Positions 53,169 through 61,364 of a DNA stretch of 64,000 nucleotides are shown here, in pieces. The stretch's first letter is position 1. Every line of letters starts with the position of its first letter. The position numbers were made by a program, and so were the translations under genes. Under the pieces are notes generated by a model that saw only the letters and a list, made by a program, of their open reading frames with translations, was not told the DNA's origin and did no database searches. Source of the stretch: an uncultured Porphyromonadaceae bacterium (GTDB lineage: Bacteria > Bacteroidota > Bacteroidia > Bacteroidales > Muribaculaceae); assembly GCA_900548975.1 (NCBI GenBank), contig URMS01000010.1, positions 35,617 through 99,616 on the forward strand. The letters run 5' to 3'.

Positions 53169-54205
53169 TGCTCAAGGCCGAATGGGCGCCCTACCGCCTC
53201 CATTTCAATTTCGAGGCCCGCACGTCGCGTCAGGTAATGACGGTGAAAGACACCTACTTCGTGCGCCTGCACGACACATCGGCGCCGGGCCGCAGTGCCG
53301 TAGGAGAGTGCGCGCTGTTCCGCGGTCTTTCGGCCGACGACAGGCCCGACTACGAGGCCGTTCTGTCGGAAGCCTGCCGCAATCCTCACGAAGCGCTTCA
53401 CAGTCCCTATAGCTCCATCCGCTTCGGTTTCGAGTGCGCTATGGCACGGCTGAACCGGGCTGCCGATACCGGCAACCCATGGCTCGGCGGCCAGACGGGC
53501 ATACCCATTAACGGACTGGTGTGGATGGGCGACAAAGAGACCATGCGGAGCCGCATCAGGCAGAAACTCGATGCGGGATTCAGCATCATAAAACTGAAAA
53601 TCGGTGGCATAAACTTCGACGACGAGCTCGACCTGCTCCGCGAGGTGCGCCGCAACTTCGGGCCCGACACCCTTGAGGTGCGTCTCGACGCCAACGGCGC
53701 ATTCACCGCTGACAATGCTATGGAGCGCCTCGGGCGTCTGGCTGCATTCCACATCCACTCCATTGAGCAGCCGGTCAAAGCCGGACAGCCCGCGCTTATG
53801 GCCGAAATATGCGCCCGCAGCCCTATCCCTGTAGGCCTCGACGAAGAACTGATTGGCATGCGCACCGAGGCTGAGGTATCGCAGCTGCTGGCCGACATCC
53901 GACCCGCCTACATCATCCTCAAGCCGTCGCTCTGCGGCGGCCTGCGCGCTACCGACAGCTATATAGCCGCCGCCCGCGCCATGGGCATAGGATGGTGGGT
54001 GACATCGGCGCTCGAGTCGAACATCGGCCTGGCCGACATAGCCACCCATCTCACTGAAAACTACACCATCGACATGCCGCAGGGCCTCGGCACCGGACAG
54101 CTCTACACCGACAACATAGCCTCCCCGCTGGAAATGCGTGGCCCGCAGCTGTACTACAACCCCGAAAAGACCTGGGGCAATATCGACAATCTGCCATGGC
54201 GTTGA
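53165..54205 (+). CDS. menC: o-succinylbenzoate synthase
   Basis: A 346-aa enolase-superfamily enzyme that dehydrates SHCHC to o-succinylbenzoate. The N-terminal capping domain ([20 protein letters not shown]) precedes the barrel. Catalytic elements are [16 protein letters not shown] (K-x-K), VRLDANGAF (metal Asp), [10 protein letters not shown] (metal Glu), GLDEELIG (metal Asp) and [11 protein letters not shown] (second catalytic Lys). Complete. It overlaps menE by 10 nt. Confidence 0.93.
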   Translation: MMLKAEWAPYRLHFNFEARTSRQVMTVKDTYFVRLHDTSAPGRSAVGECALFRGLSADDRPDYEAVLSEACRNPHEALHSPYSSIRFGFECAMARLNRAADTGNPWLGGQTGIPINGLVWMGDKETMRSRIRQKLDAGFSIIKLKIGGINFDDELDLLREVRRNFGPDTLEVRLDANGAFTADNAMERLGRLAAFHIHSIEQPVKAGQPALMAEICARSPIPVGLDEELIGMRTEAEVSQLLADIRPAYIILKPSLCGGLRATDSYIAAARAMGIGWWVTSALESNIGLADIATHLTENYTIDMPQGLGTGQLYTDNIASPLEMRGPQLYYNPEKTWGNIDNLPWR

Positions 54206-55146
54206 GGGGTTTTCTCGAAGAGTGGCATTCCGATAGCCTATACATAGAGGCGCATACATCGGGTTCGACCGGGCGCCCCAAGGCCATACGTCTGCTCAAG
54301 ACCGACATGAGGCAGTCGGCTTTGGCCACAAACAAATTCTTCGGCATCGACAGCAGTTCGGTCCTGGCCACGCCGCTGAGTATGGACTATATCGCCGGAA
54401 AAATGATGGCCGTGCGTGCCGACGTCGCCGGTTGCCGCCTTATAGAACTGCCCGTGAGCAGCCGCATAGAACTGCCCGACACAACCTCCCGCATAGACCT
54501 ACTTCCCATAGTGCCTGCGCAGATCGATTCTCTGCTTGAGCATAGCGAATACGCCGCCCGTATCGACGCCCTGCTCATAGGCGGTGCGGCTCCTTCGGCA
54601 GCTCAATGCAGGGCGCTCGCCGACGCGGGCTACAATGCTTTCATAAGCTACGGCATGACCGAAACTTGCAGCCATGTGGCCATAGCCCGCGCCGACGATC
54701 CGGGCCGCACATTCCATGCCATGCCGGGAATCAGTTTCGAAAGCGACGCCGACGGCTGTCTGACGATAGTGGCGCCGGCCTTCTCCTTCGGACGCCTGGC
54801 CACGCGCGACATCGCCGATATAGTGTCGCCGCAGGAATTCCGATGGCGCGGCCGTGCCGACGGCGTCATCAACTCGGGCGGCATTAAACTCTTCCCAGAA
54901 GAGCTCGAAGAACTCTACCGCGGCGTTCTCGGCGACCGCCCATACTACATATGCGCCGCACCTCACCCCCGGTGGGGCCAGTGCGTGGCCCTGATACTGG
55001 AAGGACCGGCAGATACCGCTGCTGTCGCCGCCGCACTGCGGAGCGCCATAGCCGATACCAGACGCCTGCCCAAAATCATCGGTACTGTCGCAGAACTGCC
55101 GCGCACCGCCACCGGCAAAATCGTGCGGCACTACCCTGCTCCATGA
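54196..55146 (+). CDS. menE: o-succinylbenzoate-CoA ligase (short form)
   Basis: A 316-aa acyl-adenylate-forming ligase activating o-succinylbenzoate with CoA. AMP-binding motifs are AHTSGSTGRPKAIRLLK near residue 20, ISYGMTETCSHVA, GRADGVINSGGIKLFPEELE and the catalytic Lys motif ELPRTATGKIVRHY at the C-terminus. It lacks the N-terminal segment of about 100 residues found in E. coli-type MenE; the short form appears usual in Bacteroidota. Last gene of the menaquinone operon. Confidence 0.92.
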   Translation: MALRGFLEEWHSDSLYIEAHTSGSTGRPKAIRLLKTDMRQSALATNKFFGIDSSSVLATPLSMDYIAGKMMAVRADVAGCRLIELPVSSRIELPDTTSRIDLLPIVPAQIDSLLEHSEYAARIDALLIGGAAPSAAQCRALADAGYNAFISYGMTETCSHVAIARADDPGRTFHAMPGISFESDADGCLTIVAPAFSFGRLATRDIADIVSPQEFRWRGRADGVINSGGIKLFPEELEELYRGVLGDRPYYICAAPHPRWGQCVALILEGPADTAAVAAALRSAIADTRRLPKIIGTVAELPRTATGKIVRHYPAP

Positions 55147-55167
55147 AGATATATCACCAAAAAACCG

Positions 55168-55175
55168 TATATTTG
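55168..55175 (+). promoter_or_regulatory. Candidate -7 box of fucO
   Basis: TATATTTG (TAnnTTTG), 30 bp upstream of the ATG; no clear -33 element, so read-through from menE may also contribute. Confidence 0.6.
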
Positions 55176-55204
55176 TACTATTCTAACACTAAACCGAAAG
55201 AACC

Positions 55205-56359
55205 ATGATCAATCGCTTTATCCTCAACGAAGTATCCTACTTCGGCCCCGGCGCACGCCGTCAGCTGCCCGAAGCTGTCCGCAATCTCGGAAAAACCAAA
55301 GCCATGATAGTGACCGACCCGGGCCTTATCAAATTCGGCGTGGCCAAGATGGTTACCGACGTGCTCGACGAAGCAGGCATACCCTACGAAATATTCAGCG
55401 AAGTCAAGCCCAACCCTACCGTAAGCAATGTTCAGGCCGGCATCGACGCCTATAAGGCATCGGGTGCCGATATCCTCGTGGCTGTGGGCGGCGGCTCGGC
55501 CATCGACACCTCCAAAGGCATAGGCATCGTTGTGAACAACCCCGAATTCGCCGATATCGTATCGCTCGAAGGATGCGCTCCCACCCGCCACAAGAGCGTG
55601 CCCATCATCGCCATACCCACCACTGCGGGCACTGCCGCCGAAACCACCATCAACTATGTGATTATCGACGAGAAAAAGCAGAAAAAGATGGTATGCGTCG
55701 ACCCCAACGACATACCCGCAGTCGCTATCGTCGATGCCGAGCTCATGTACAGCCTCCCCAAGAGCCTCACAGCCGCCACCGGCATGGATGCCCTCACTCA
55801 CGCCATCGAAGGCTACATAACCAAAGGCGCTTGGGAAATGTCGGACATGTTCGAAATCGAAGCCGTCCGCATGATCGCACGCTACCTCCCGGTTGCCGTG
55901 GCCGAACCGCAGAACGCCCAGGCCCGCAACGGCATGGCCGTGGCACAGTACATCGCCGGCATGGCATTCTCCAACGTCGGTCTCGGCCTTGTGCACGGCA
56001 TGGCACATCCGCTCGGCTCGCTCTTCGACATACCCCACGGCGTGGCCAACGCACTGCTGTTGCCAACCATCATGGAGTTCAACATGGAGAAATGCCTCGA
56101 CAAATATCCCGAAATAGCCCGCGCCATGTGCGTCGACACCACCGGCATGAGCCGCGAGGAAGCCTCGCAGGCCGCATGCGACGCCGTGAAGGCCCTCGCC
56201 CTTGAAGTAGGCATACCCCAGCACCTCACCGAACTCGGAATCACCGAAAACGATATTCCTCGCCTGGCCGAACAGGCTCTCGCCGACGTCTGCACCCCCG
56301 GCAACCCCCGCGAAGTAAGCCTTGCCCAGATCGAAGCCCTCTACCGCCGGGTGCTCTGA
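55205..56359 (+). CDS. fucO: Lactaldehyde reductase / iron-containing alcohol dehydrogenase
   Basis: A 384-aa group III alcohol dehydrogenase strikingly similar to E. coli FucO throughout. Examples are NRFILNEVSYFGPGARRQL, VAVGGGSAIDTSKGIGI, AIPTTAGTAAETTINYVI, GMDALTHAIEGYITKGAW, the metal-binding region NVGLGLVHGMAHPLGSLFD-PHG, and DVCTPGNPREVSLAQIEALY. It interconverts L-lactaldehyde and L-1,2-propanediol with NAD(H), as in fucose or rhamnose fermentation. No other fucose or rhamnose genes are close, so it may serve a pathway encoded elsewhere. Confidence 0.93.
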   Translation: MINRFILNEVSYFGPGARRQLPEAVRNLGKTKAMIVTDPGLIKFGVAKMVTDVLDEAGIPYEIFSEVKPNPTVSNVQAGIDAYKASGADILVAVGGGSAIDTSKGIGIVVNNPEFADIVSLEGCAPTRHKSVPIIAIPTTAGTAAETTINYVIIDEKKQKKMVCVDPNDIPAVAIVDAELMYSLPKSLTAATGMDALTHAIEGYITKGAWEMSDMFEIEAVRMIARYLPVAVAEPQNAQARNGMAVAQYIAGMAFSNVGLGLVHGMAHPLGSLFDIPHGVANALLLPTIMEFNMEKCLDKYPEIARAMCVDTTGMSREEASQAACDAVKALALEVGIPQHLTELGITENDIPRLAEQALADVCTPGNPREVSLAQIEALYRRVL

Positions 56360-56375
56360 CCCGCCGCCACAGGTG

Positions 56376-56529
56376 AGTTGAAAAAGTAATAAGTTTATAA
56401 AGTTAAGATAATAGCCTCGGGGCCGGTCAACAGGCGTATATGCTTGTTGACCGGCCCCGAAACGGCTTAACAGCCTGACTGTCTAAGAGTAATATCTTAA
56501 CTCTTTCAACTTAATACTTTTTCAACTTC
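56376..56529. repeat. Intergenic hairpin repeat, copy 8, with nested GC-rich hairpin
   Basis: Arms GAGTTGAAAAAGTAATAAGT... and ...ACTTAATACTTTTTCAACTT pair over about 40 bp with few mismatches and include GTTAAGATAAT, as in copies 5 and 7. The loop carries a separate GC-rich hairpin (56417-56460). It sits between convergent fucO and the nitroreductase gene. Confidence 0.85.
56417..56460. terminator. Bidirectional GC-rich hairpin between fucO and the nitroreductase gene
   Basis: TCGGGGCCGGTCAACA and TGTTGACCGGCCCCGA form a perfect 16-bp stem with a 12-nt loop. No immediate T-run on either side, but convergent placement suggests a terminator nested in repeat copy 8. Confidence 0.6.
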
Positions 56530-57280
56530 ATTCTTCGTTTAAGAAGCCTTGGCGGCGGAGGGCGGCGAGGATGTCTCTGGCGGCGCCTTCGTGGTAGTAG
56601 CTGACGATGTGGGCCACCCAGTCGTTGTCGGATTTGGTGCCGCTGCGGGTGCGGTTGTACTCGGCGACGGTGCTGTCGAAGTTGAGGAGTTCGGGCAGCA
56701 TGTCGTCCCGGCGGTAGCGGTTATGGTGTATGAGCAGCGAGGTCGGTTCCTTGGGCTTCATGTCGGGCATCTCGGCGGGGATGCCGATGGCAAGACCGCA
56801 CACCAGTGCCACACCTTCGGGCAAGCCGAGAAGATCGGCCACGACGTCGGGTGCCACCGTGCGGATATACCCGATAGGACAGGTGGCGAGTCCGCGGCTT
56901 TCGGCTGCCACAAGGGCGCTCATCAGCGCAAGAGAGGCGTCGATTACACCGACGGTATAGCCGTCGGCCATAGCCGGAAAACGGCCCGTTTCTATACCCT
57001 TGGCGCGGGCAGCGGTCTCGATCTTATGGTAATCGGCACAAAAAACCAGAAAATGATTACAGGTCTTTATCTGCTTCTGATTGGTGAGACCATAGATTTT
57101 CTCCTTAAGGTCCTGATCGTCGATATCGATAACGGTGAACTGCTCGCCGTTGTAACTGGTCGGGGTATTGCGTATGGCCTCGTAAATGAAGTCCATGTCG
57201 TCCTGCGAAATTCTGTCGCGGGTGTACCGCCGGCGGCTTCTGCGGAAAAGCAAGGTTTCGTCTACACTCTTCATAGTCAT
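56528..57280 (-). CDS. Nitroreductase-family NAD(P)H-flavin oxidoreductase (NfsA-like)
   Basis: A 250-aa flavoprotein of the nitroreductase fold. FRRSRRRYTRDRISQDDMDF at the N-terminus binds FMN phosphate. The family elements NTPTSYNGEQFTVIDI, MSALVAAESRGLATCPIGYI and VCGLAIGIPAEMPDMKPKEP follow. It reduces nitro-aromatics, quinones or flavins; the physiological substrate is unknown. Met1 and Met3 are both possible starts. An 11-bp-arm palindrome (57280-57316) directly abuts the start, suggesting tight regulation. Confidence 0.87.
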   Translation of the reverse strand: MTMKSVDETLLFRRSRRRYTRDRISQDDMDFIYEAIRNTPTSYNGEQFTVIDIDDQDLKEKIYGLTNQKQIKTCNHFLVFCADYHKIETAARAKGIETGRFPAMADGYTVGVIDASLALMSALVAAESRGLATCPIGYIRTVAPDVVADLLGLPEGVALVCGLAIGIPAEMPDMKPKEPTSLLIHHNRYRRDDMLPELLNFDSTVAEYNRTRSGTKSDNDWVAHIVSYYHEGAARDILAALRRQGFLNEE

Positions 57281-57316
57281 TATTCAGACAAAATTTAATT
57301 ATTTATGTCTGAATAA
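57280..57316. promoter_or_regulatory. Operator-like palindrome at the nitroreductase gene start
   Basis: TTATTCAGACA (57280-57290) and TGTCTGAATAA (57306-57316): perfect 11-bp arms around a 15-nt AT-only spacer. It covers the region from the start codon to about -36, where a promoter would be expected (a TAAATTTTG box is inside it). Confidence 0.65.
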
Positions 57317-57342
57317 CACCAACCCCGGCAGCAAAGTTCTTG

Positions 57343-57566
57343 GTTAAGAGATTAGGAAGTTAGGAGGTTAGGATATAAGGAGGAAAGGAAATTAGGAAGA
57401 AAGGAAGTTAAGATATTAGGAAGGTTGGGAAAATATGAAGAGAGGGAAATAGAAAAATGTACTTTTAGACCTTACATCCGCCTTTTCCTCCTACCATCCT
57501 ATTTCCTAAGCTCCTATCTTCCTCCCCTCCTAATTTTCTAATATCCTAACCTCCTAATCTCCTTGC
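57343..57566. repeat. Intergenic hairpin repeat, copy 9 (GGAAGTTAG type)
   Basis: The left half is built of purine words such as AGGAAGTTAGGAGGTTAGGA and AAGGAAATTAGGAAG. The right half is the pyrimidine complement (CTCCTATCTTCCTCCCCTCC, CTAATATCCTAACCTCC). It folds over about 95 nt per arm with a loop near AATGTACTTTT. Largest copy in the window; directly downstream of the uvrA stop. Confidence 0.8.
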
Positions 57567-60422
57567 CTACAGGAAGGGGGCGGTGGGCGAATTGCCGGCG
57601 GCTATCTGTTCGGGGGTGCCGGTGGCGATGATGCGGCCGCCGCCGGCACCACCGTCGGGACCCATGTCGATCACGTGGTCGGCCATGTTGATTACATCGG
57701 TATTATGCTCGATTACAAGCACGGTGTTGCCACGCTCGACAAGCCGCTCGAGGATATTCATGAGAGTGCGGATATCGTCGAAATGGAGGCCGGTAGTGGG
57801 CTCGTCGAGTATGAAAAGTGTGTTTCCGGTATCGCGTCGCGCAAGCTCGGTGGCGAGTTTGACGCGCTGATTCTCGCCGCCCGACAAGGTCGACGACGGC
57901 TGTCCGAGCTTAATATAGCCCAGACCGATATCCTGAAGCACTTTTATCTTGCGGAGAATGGCCGGAACGCCGGCAAAGAACTCAACGGCCTGATTGATGG
58001 TCATATCGAGAACATCGGCCACCGACTTGCCCTTGAAGCGGACTTCGAGGGTCTCGCGGTTGTAGCGGCGTCCGTGGCACTCCTCGCAGGGCACAAGCAC
58101 ATCGGGGAGGAAGTTCATCTCTATGGTCTTATATCCGTTGCCCTTGCATGCCTCGCAGCGGCCGCCGGCGACATTGAACGAGAAGCGTCCCGGCTTGTAG
58201 CCGCGGATTTTAGCCTCGGGAAGGTTGACGAAGAGATTGCGTATGTCGCTGAACACGCCTGTGTAGGTGGCGGGATTGGAGCGGGGCGTACGGCCCAGCG
58301 GCGACTGGTCGACGGTTACGACCTTGTCGATGTTCTCGAGCCCCTCGGCCGAGACATAGGGCAGCGGCTCGGTGAGCGAATTGTAGAAGCGCTGCGACAG
58401 AATGGGCTGCAGAGTGCCGTTGACCAGCGACGACTTACCGCTGCCCGACACCCCGGCGACAACCGTGAGTGTGCCCAACGGAAGCTCGAAGTCCACGTTC
58501 TTGAGATTGTGGCCCGTGCATCCGTGCAGGCAGATGGATTTGCCGGTACCCTTGCGACGCTTTGCCGGCACAGGCATCTTCTCGGCACCCCTGAGATATC
58601 GGGCGGTCACGGTGTCGGTGGCGAGCATCTCGGCGGGAGTGCCGGCGAAGACCACATTGCCACCCTTGCGCCCCGCGCCGGGGCCGATGTCGACCACATA
58701 GTCGGCTTCGAGCATGATGTCGCGGTCGTGCTCCACGACAACCACGGTATTCGATGCGTCGCGAAGCTGCTTGAGCGAATTGATGAGGCGGTGATTGTCG
58801 CGCTGATGAAGCCCGATACTGGGTTCGTCGAGGATATAGAGTACATTGACAAGCTCCGACCCGAGCTGAGTGGCCAGACGTATGCGCTGACTCTCGCCGC
58901 CCGACAGCGTGGCCGAAGCACGGTTGAGCTGAAGGTAGCCCAGGCCCACATCGACGAGAAAATGCAGGCGCACGGCAATTTCCTTGATAATTTCGGCGGC
59001 TATCTGGCGGTCGCGGTCGTCGAGGCGGTCGAGAACGGTCTTCGACCACTCATAGAGTGCCTCTATGTCGAGCCGGCAAAGCTCGGCGATGTTCTTGTTA
59101 TCGACAAAGAAATGCAGGGCCTCGCGGTTGAGGCGGTCGCCGTTGCACTCGGGGCAGGTGCAGCGGGTGAAGAACTGGCCGCTCCACTTTTTCGACTGAT
59201 AGCCGGCATCGTCGTCCTGCGACATTTCGATGTACTTGACTATACCGTCGAAAGTACGGAAGAAATCGAAGGTCGAAGCCGTGTTACCTTTCAGCGGAGG
59301 TACCGAAGTGGTGCCGTTGAATATCTCGTCGACAGCCTCGTCGGAAAGCTCGCGGAAAGGAGTATCGATGGTGAAGCCGAAGCGCTCGAGAATGGCGCGG
59401 ATCTGCATGAAGATCACCGTCTCCTTATATTTTCCCAGCGGAACGAGAGCACCCTTGGCTATCGACAGTTTTTCGTCGGGCACAATCTTGGCGCGGTCCA
59501 CAATATTGACATATCCCAGACCCTTGCAGCGTGGGCAGGCACCCTGCGGCGAGTTGAACGAGAAATTGTGCGGCGCCGGATCGTGGTACGATATTCCGGT
59601 GGTCGGGTCCATGAGCTCCTGGCTGAAATATGCCACACTCTCGTCGGAAACCTTATAGACCATCATCTCTTTGCCGCCCTGGGCGAGAGCGTTCTCCACC
59701 GAAGCGAGCAGGCGGCCGCGGTCCTTGGCCGACACCTGCAGCCTGTCGACCACAAGCTCGATGCTGTGGTTGCGGTAGCGGTCGAGGCGCATACCGGCGC
59801 TGATCTCCATAAGCTCGCCGTCGACACGCACACGCAGGAAGCCCTTGCGCACCAGTTGCTCGAACAGATCGCGATAATGGCCCTTGCGGTTCTTTACGAG
59901 CGGAGCGAGGATATATATCTTCTCGCCTTCATATCTGTCGACGATGAGGTCAACGATTTTCTCGTCGGTATACCTGACCATCTCCTCGCCCGACAGATAG
60001 CTGCGGGCATGGCCGGCGCGGGCATAGAGCAGACGCAGGAAGTCGTATATTTCGGTTGTGGTGCCGATGGTGCTTCGCGGATTGCGGTTGATGGTTTTCT
60101 GCTCGATGGCGATTACGGGGCACAGGCCGCCGATATGGTCCACATCGGGGCGCTCGAGGTTGCCGAGCATATTGCGGGCATAGGCCGAGAATGTCTCGAT
60201 GTAGCGGCGCTGTCCCTCGGCGAAGATAGTGTCGAAAGCGAGCGACGACTTGCCCGACCCGCTCAGACCGGTAATGACAGTGAGTTTGTTGTGAGGGATG
60301 TCGACGTCGACGTTCTTGAGATTGTTCACGCGGGCGCCGACAACACTGATGCATCCGGTACCGTCGATGGTATCGGGCGTAAAATCTTTTTTACTATTAT
60401 CTGTACTTATCGGATTGGTCAT
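57567..60422 (-). CDS. uvrA: Excinuclease ABC subunit A
   Basis: A 951-aa DNA damage-recognition ATPase of nucleotide excision repair. It has two ABC ATPase modules: Walker A GLSGSGKSSLAFDTIFAEG (N-terminal) and GVSGSGKSSLVNGTL (C-terminal), with signatures ATLSGGESQRIRLATQLGSE and STLSGGENQRVKLATELA. Zinc-finger cysteines CTCPECNGDRL and CEACKGNGYK...CEECHG are present. Family length. It starts 6 bp after the stop of the lytic transglycosylase gene, an unusual but clear co-transcription. Confidence 0.97.
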   Translation of the reverse strand: MTNPISTDNSKKDFTPDTIDGTGCISVVGARVNNLKNVDVDIPHNKLTVITGLSGSGKSSLAFDTIFAEGQRRYIETFSAYARNMLGNLERPDVDHIGGLCPVIAIEQKTINRNPRSTIGTTTEIYDFLRLLYARAGHARSYLSGEEMVRYTDEKIVDLIVDRYEGEKIYILAPLVKNRKGHYRDLFEQLVRKGFLRVRVDGELMEISAGMRLDRYRNHSIELVVDRLQVSAKDRGRLLASVENALAQGGKEMMVYKVSDESVAYFSQELMDPTTGISYHDPAPHNFSFNSPQGACPRCKGLGYVNIVDRAKIVPDEKLSIAKGALVPLGKYKETVIFMQIRAILERFGFTIDTPFRELSDEAVDEIFNGTTSVPPLKGNTASTFDFFRTFDGIVKYIEMSQDDDAGYQSKKWSGQFFTRCTCPECNGDRLNREALHFFVDNKNIAELCRLDIEALYEWSKTVLDRLDDRDRQIAAEIIKEIAVRLHFLVDVGLGYLQLNRASATLSGGESQRIRLATQLGSELVNVLYILDEPSIGLHQRDNHRLINSLKQLRDASNTVVVVEHDRDIMLEADYVVDIGPGAGRKGGNVVFAGTPAEMLATDTVTARYLRGAEKMPVPAKRRKGTGKSICLHGCTGHNLKNVDFELPLGTLTVVAGVSGSGKSSLVNGTLQPILSQRFYNSLTEPLPYVSAEGLENIDKVVTVDQSPLGRTPRSNPATYTGVFSDIRNLFVNLPEAKIRGYKPGRFSFNVAGGRCEACKGNGYKTIEMNFLPDVLVPCEECHGRRYNRETLEVRFKGKSVADVLDMTINQAVEFFAGVPAILRKIKVLQDIGLGYIKLGQPSSTLSGGENQRVKLATELARRDTGNTLFILDEPTTGLHFDDIRTLMNILERLVERGNTVLVIEHNTDVINMADHVIDMGPDGGAGGGRIIATGTPEQIAAGNSPTAPFL

Positions 60423-60428
60423 ATGTGT

Positions 60429-61364
60429 CTATCGGTCGGTCCAGGCCGGATTGAAAGTTTTAGTGCCGGCAGTACGGCGCGAGAGCGATTCGGGCAGCGG
60501 TACACGCACTTTGTAGGTCTTACCCGATTTGTTAGTGAGGCTCTTGGCGCGTATCCACGGGTTCTCCTCGCGGAGCTGCGAATATGTTATACCCTGTTTG
60601 CGGGCCCATTCGGGCCAGTCGGCCACGGGGCCTTTCACTTCCACCACCTTATATTTGCGGGGCTGATAGAGCTGGTCGTCGCGCAGATGGAAACCATACT
60701 CGGGAGCGTTCTCCATCACGGTCTTCATGGCCATGATGCGGTAGGGATAGCGGGTTGTCTCTTCTACAAGATAGAGGTCGAGCGAGTTGTCGGCGCTCTG
60801 GCGGTCGAGTTCGTTGGTTATGCGGGTCATGCCGCCGTTGTATGCCGCCATTACCGAGGGCCAGTTGCCGTAGCGAGCATAGGCCTTCTTGAGATAGCGC
60901 GCGGCGGCAGCCGTGGCCTTTTCGATGTTGTAGCGCTCGTCGACTTCATCGTTCACCTCCAGACCATATTCCTTGGCAGTCGAGGGTATGAACTGCCAGA
61001 AGCCGGCAGCCTTGGCCGGGGAGTAAGCGCGTGGGTTGAGCGAACTCTCCACACAGGCGAGATAAAGAAGGTCCTGGGGCACACCGTTTTCCTTGAGAAT
61101 CTTCGACATCTCGGGGAAATAGCGGTTGGCGCGCTTGATTATGAGCATGGTGGTGCCGTGGGTGTAGACCACGCTTGCCAGCTCGCGGTCGAAGCGCTCG
61201 TAGCGGTCGACGGGGTCGAGATCTATTTTCTCGCCGCAGAGAGTCACCGCTGCGGGCACCTGAGGCGAGTATACATCGGAGAAAACCGCCGGCGTACGCT
61301 GGGCGGTCATGGGAAGAGCGGCGAGCATTGCTGCCGCTATGGTCGAAATTATGGTCCTGTTCAT
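60429..61364 (-). CDS. Lytic murein transglycosylase (SLT domain, MltD-like)
   Basis: 311 aa, signal peptide MNRTIISTIAAAMLAALPMT. The SLT catalytic domain covers about residues 75-220: FPEMSKILKENGVPQDLLYL, catalytic Glu in CVESSLNPRAYSPAKAAGFW, QFIPSTAKEYGL and VMAAYNGGMTRI. The C-terminal part (YKVVEVKGPVADWPEWAR...KTYKVRVPLPE) may be a divergent LysM-like peptidoglycan-binding region. It cleaves murein to anhydromuropeptides in the periplasm. The frame stays open into the upstream gene, but the ATG at 61362-61364 overlaps the CHU_C gene stop by 4 nt and starts the signal peptide. Confidence 0.9.
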   Translation of the reverse strand: MNRTIISTIAAAMLAALPMTAQRTPAVFSDVYSPQVPAAVTLCGEKIDLDPVDRYERFDRELASVVYTHGTTMLIIKRANRYFPEMSKILKENGVPQDLLYLACVESSLNPRAYSPAKAAGFWQFIPSTAKEYGLEVNDEVDERYNIEKATAAAARYLKKAYARYGNWPSVMAAYNGGMTRITNELDRQSADNSLDLYLVEETTRYPYRIMAMKTVMENAPEYGFHLRDDQLYQPRKYKVVEVKGPVADWPEWARKQGITYSQLREENPWIRAKSLTNKSGKTYKVRVPLPESLSRRTAGTKTFNPAWTDR

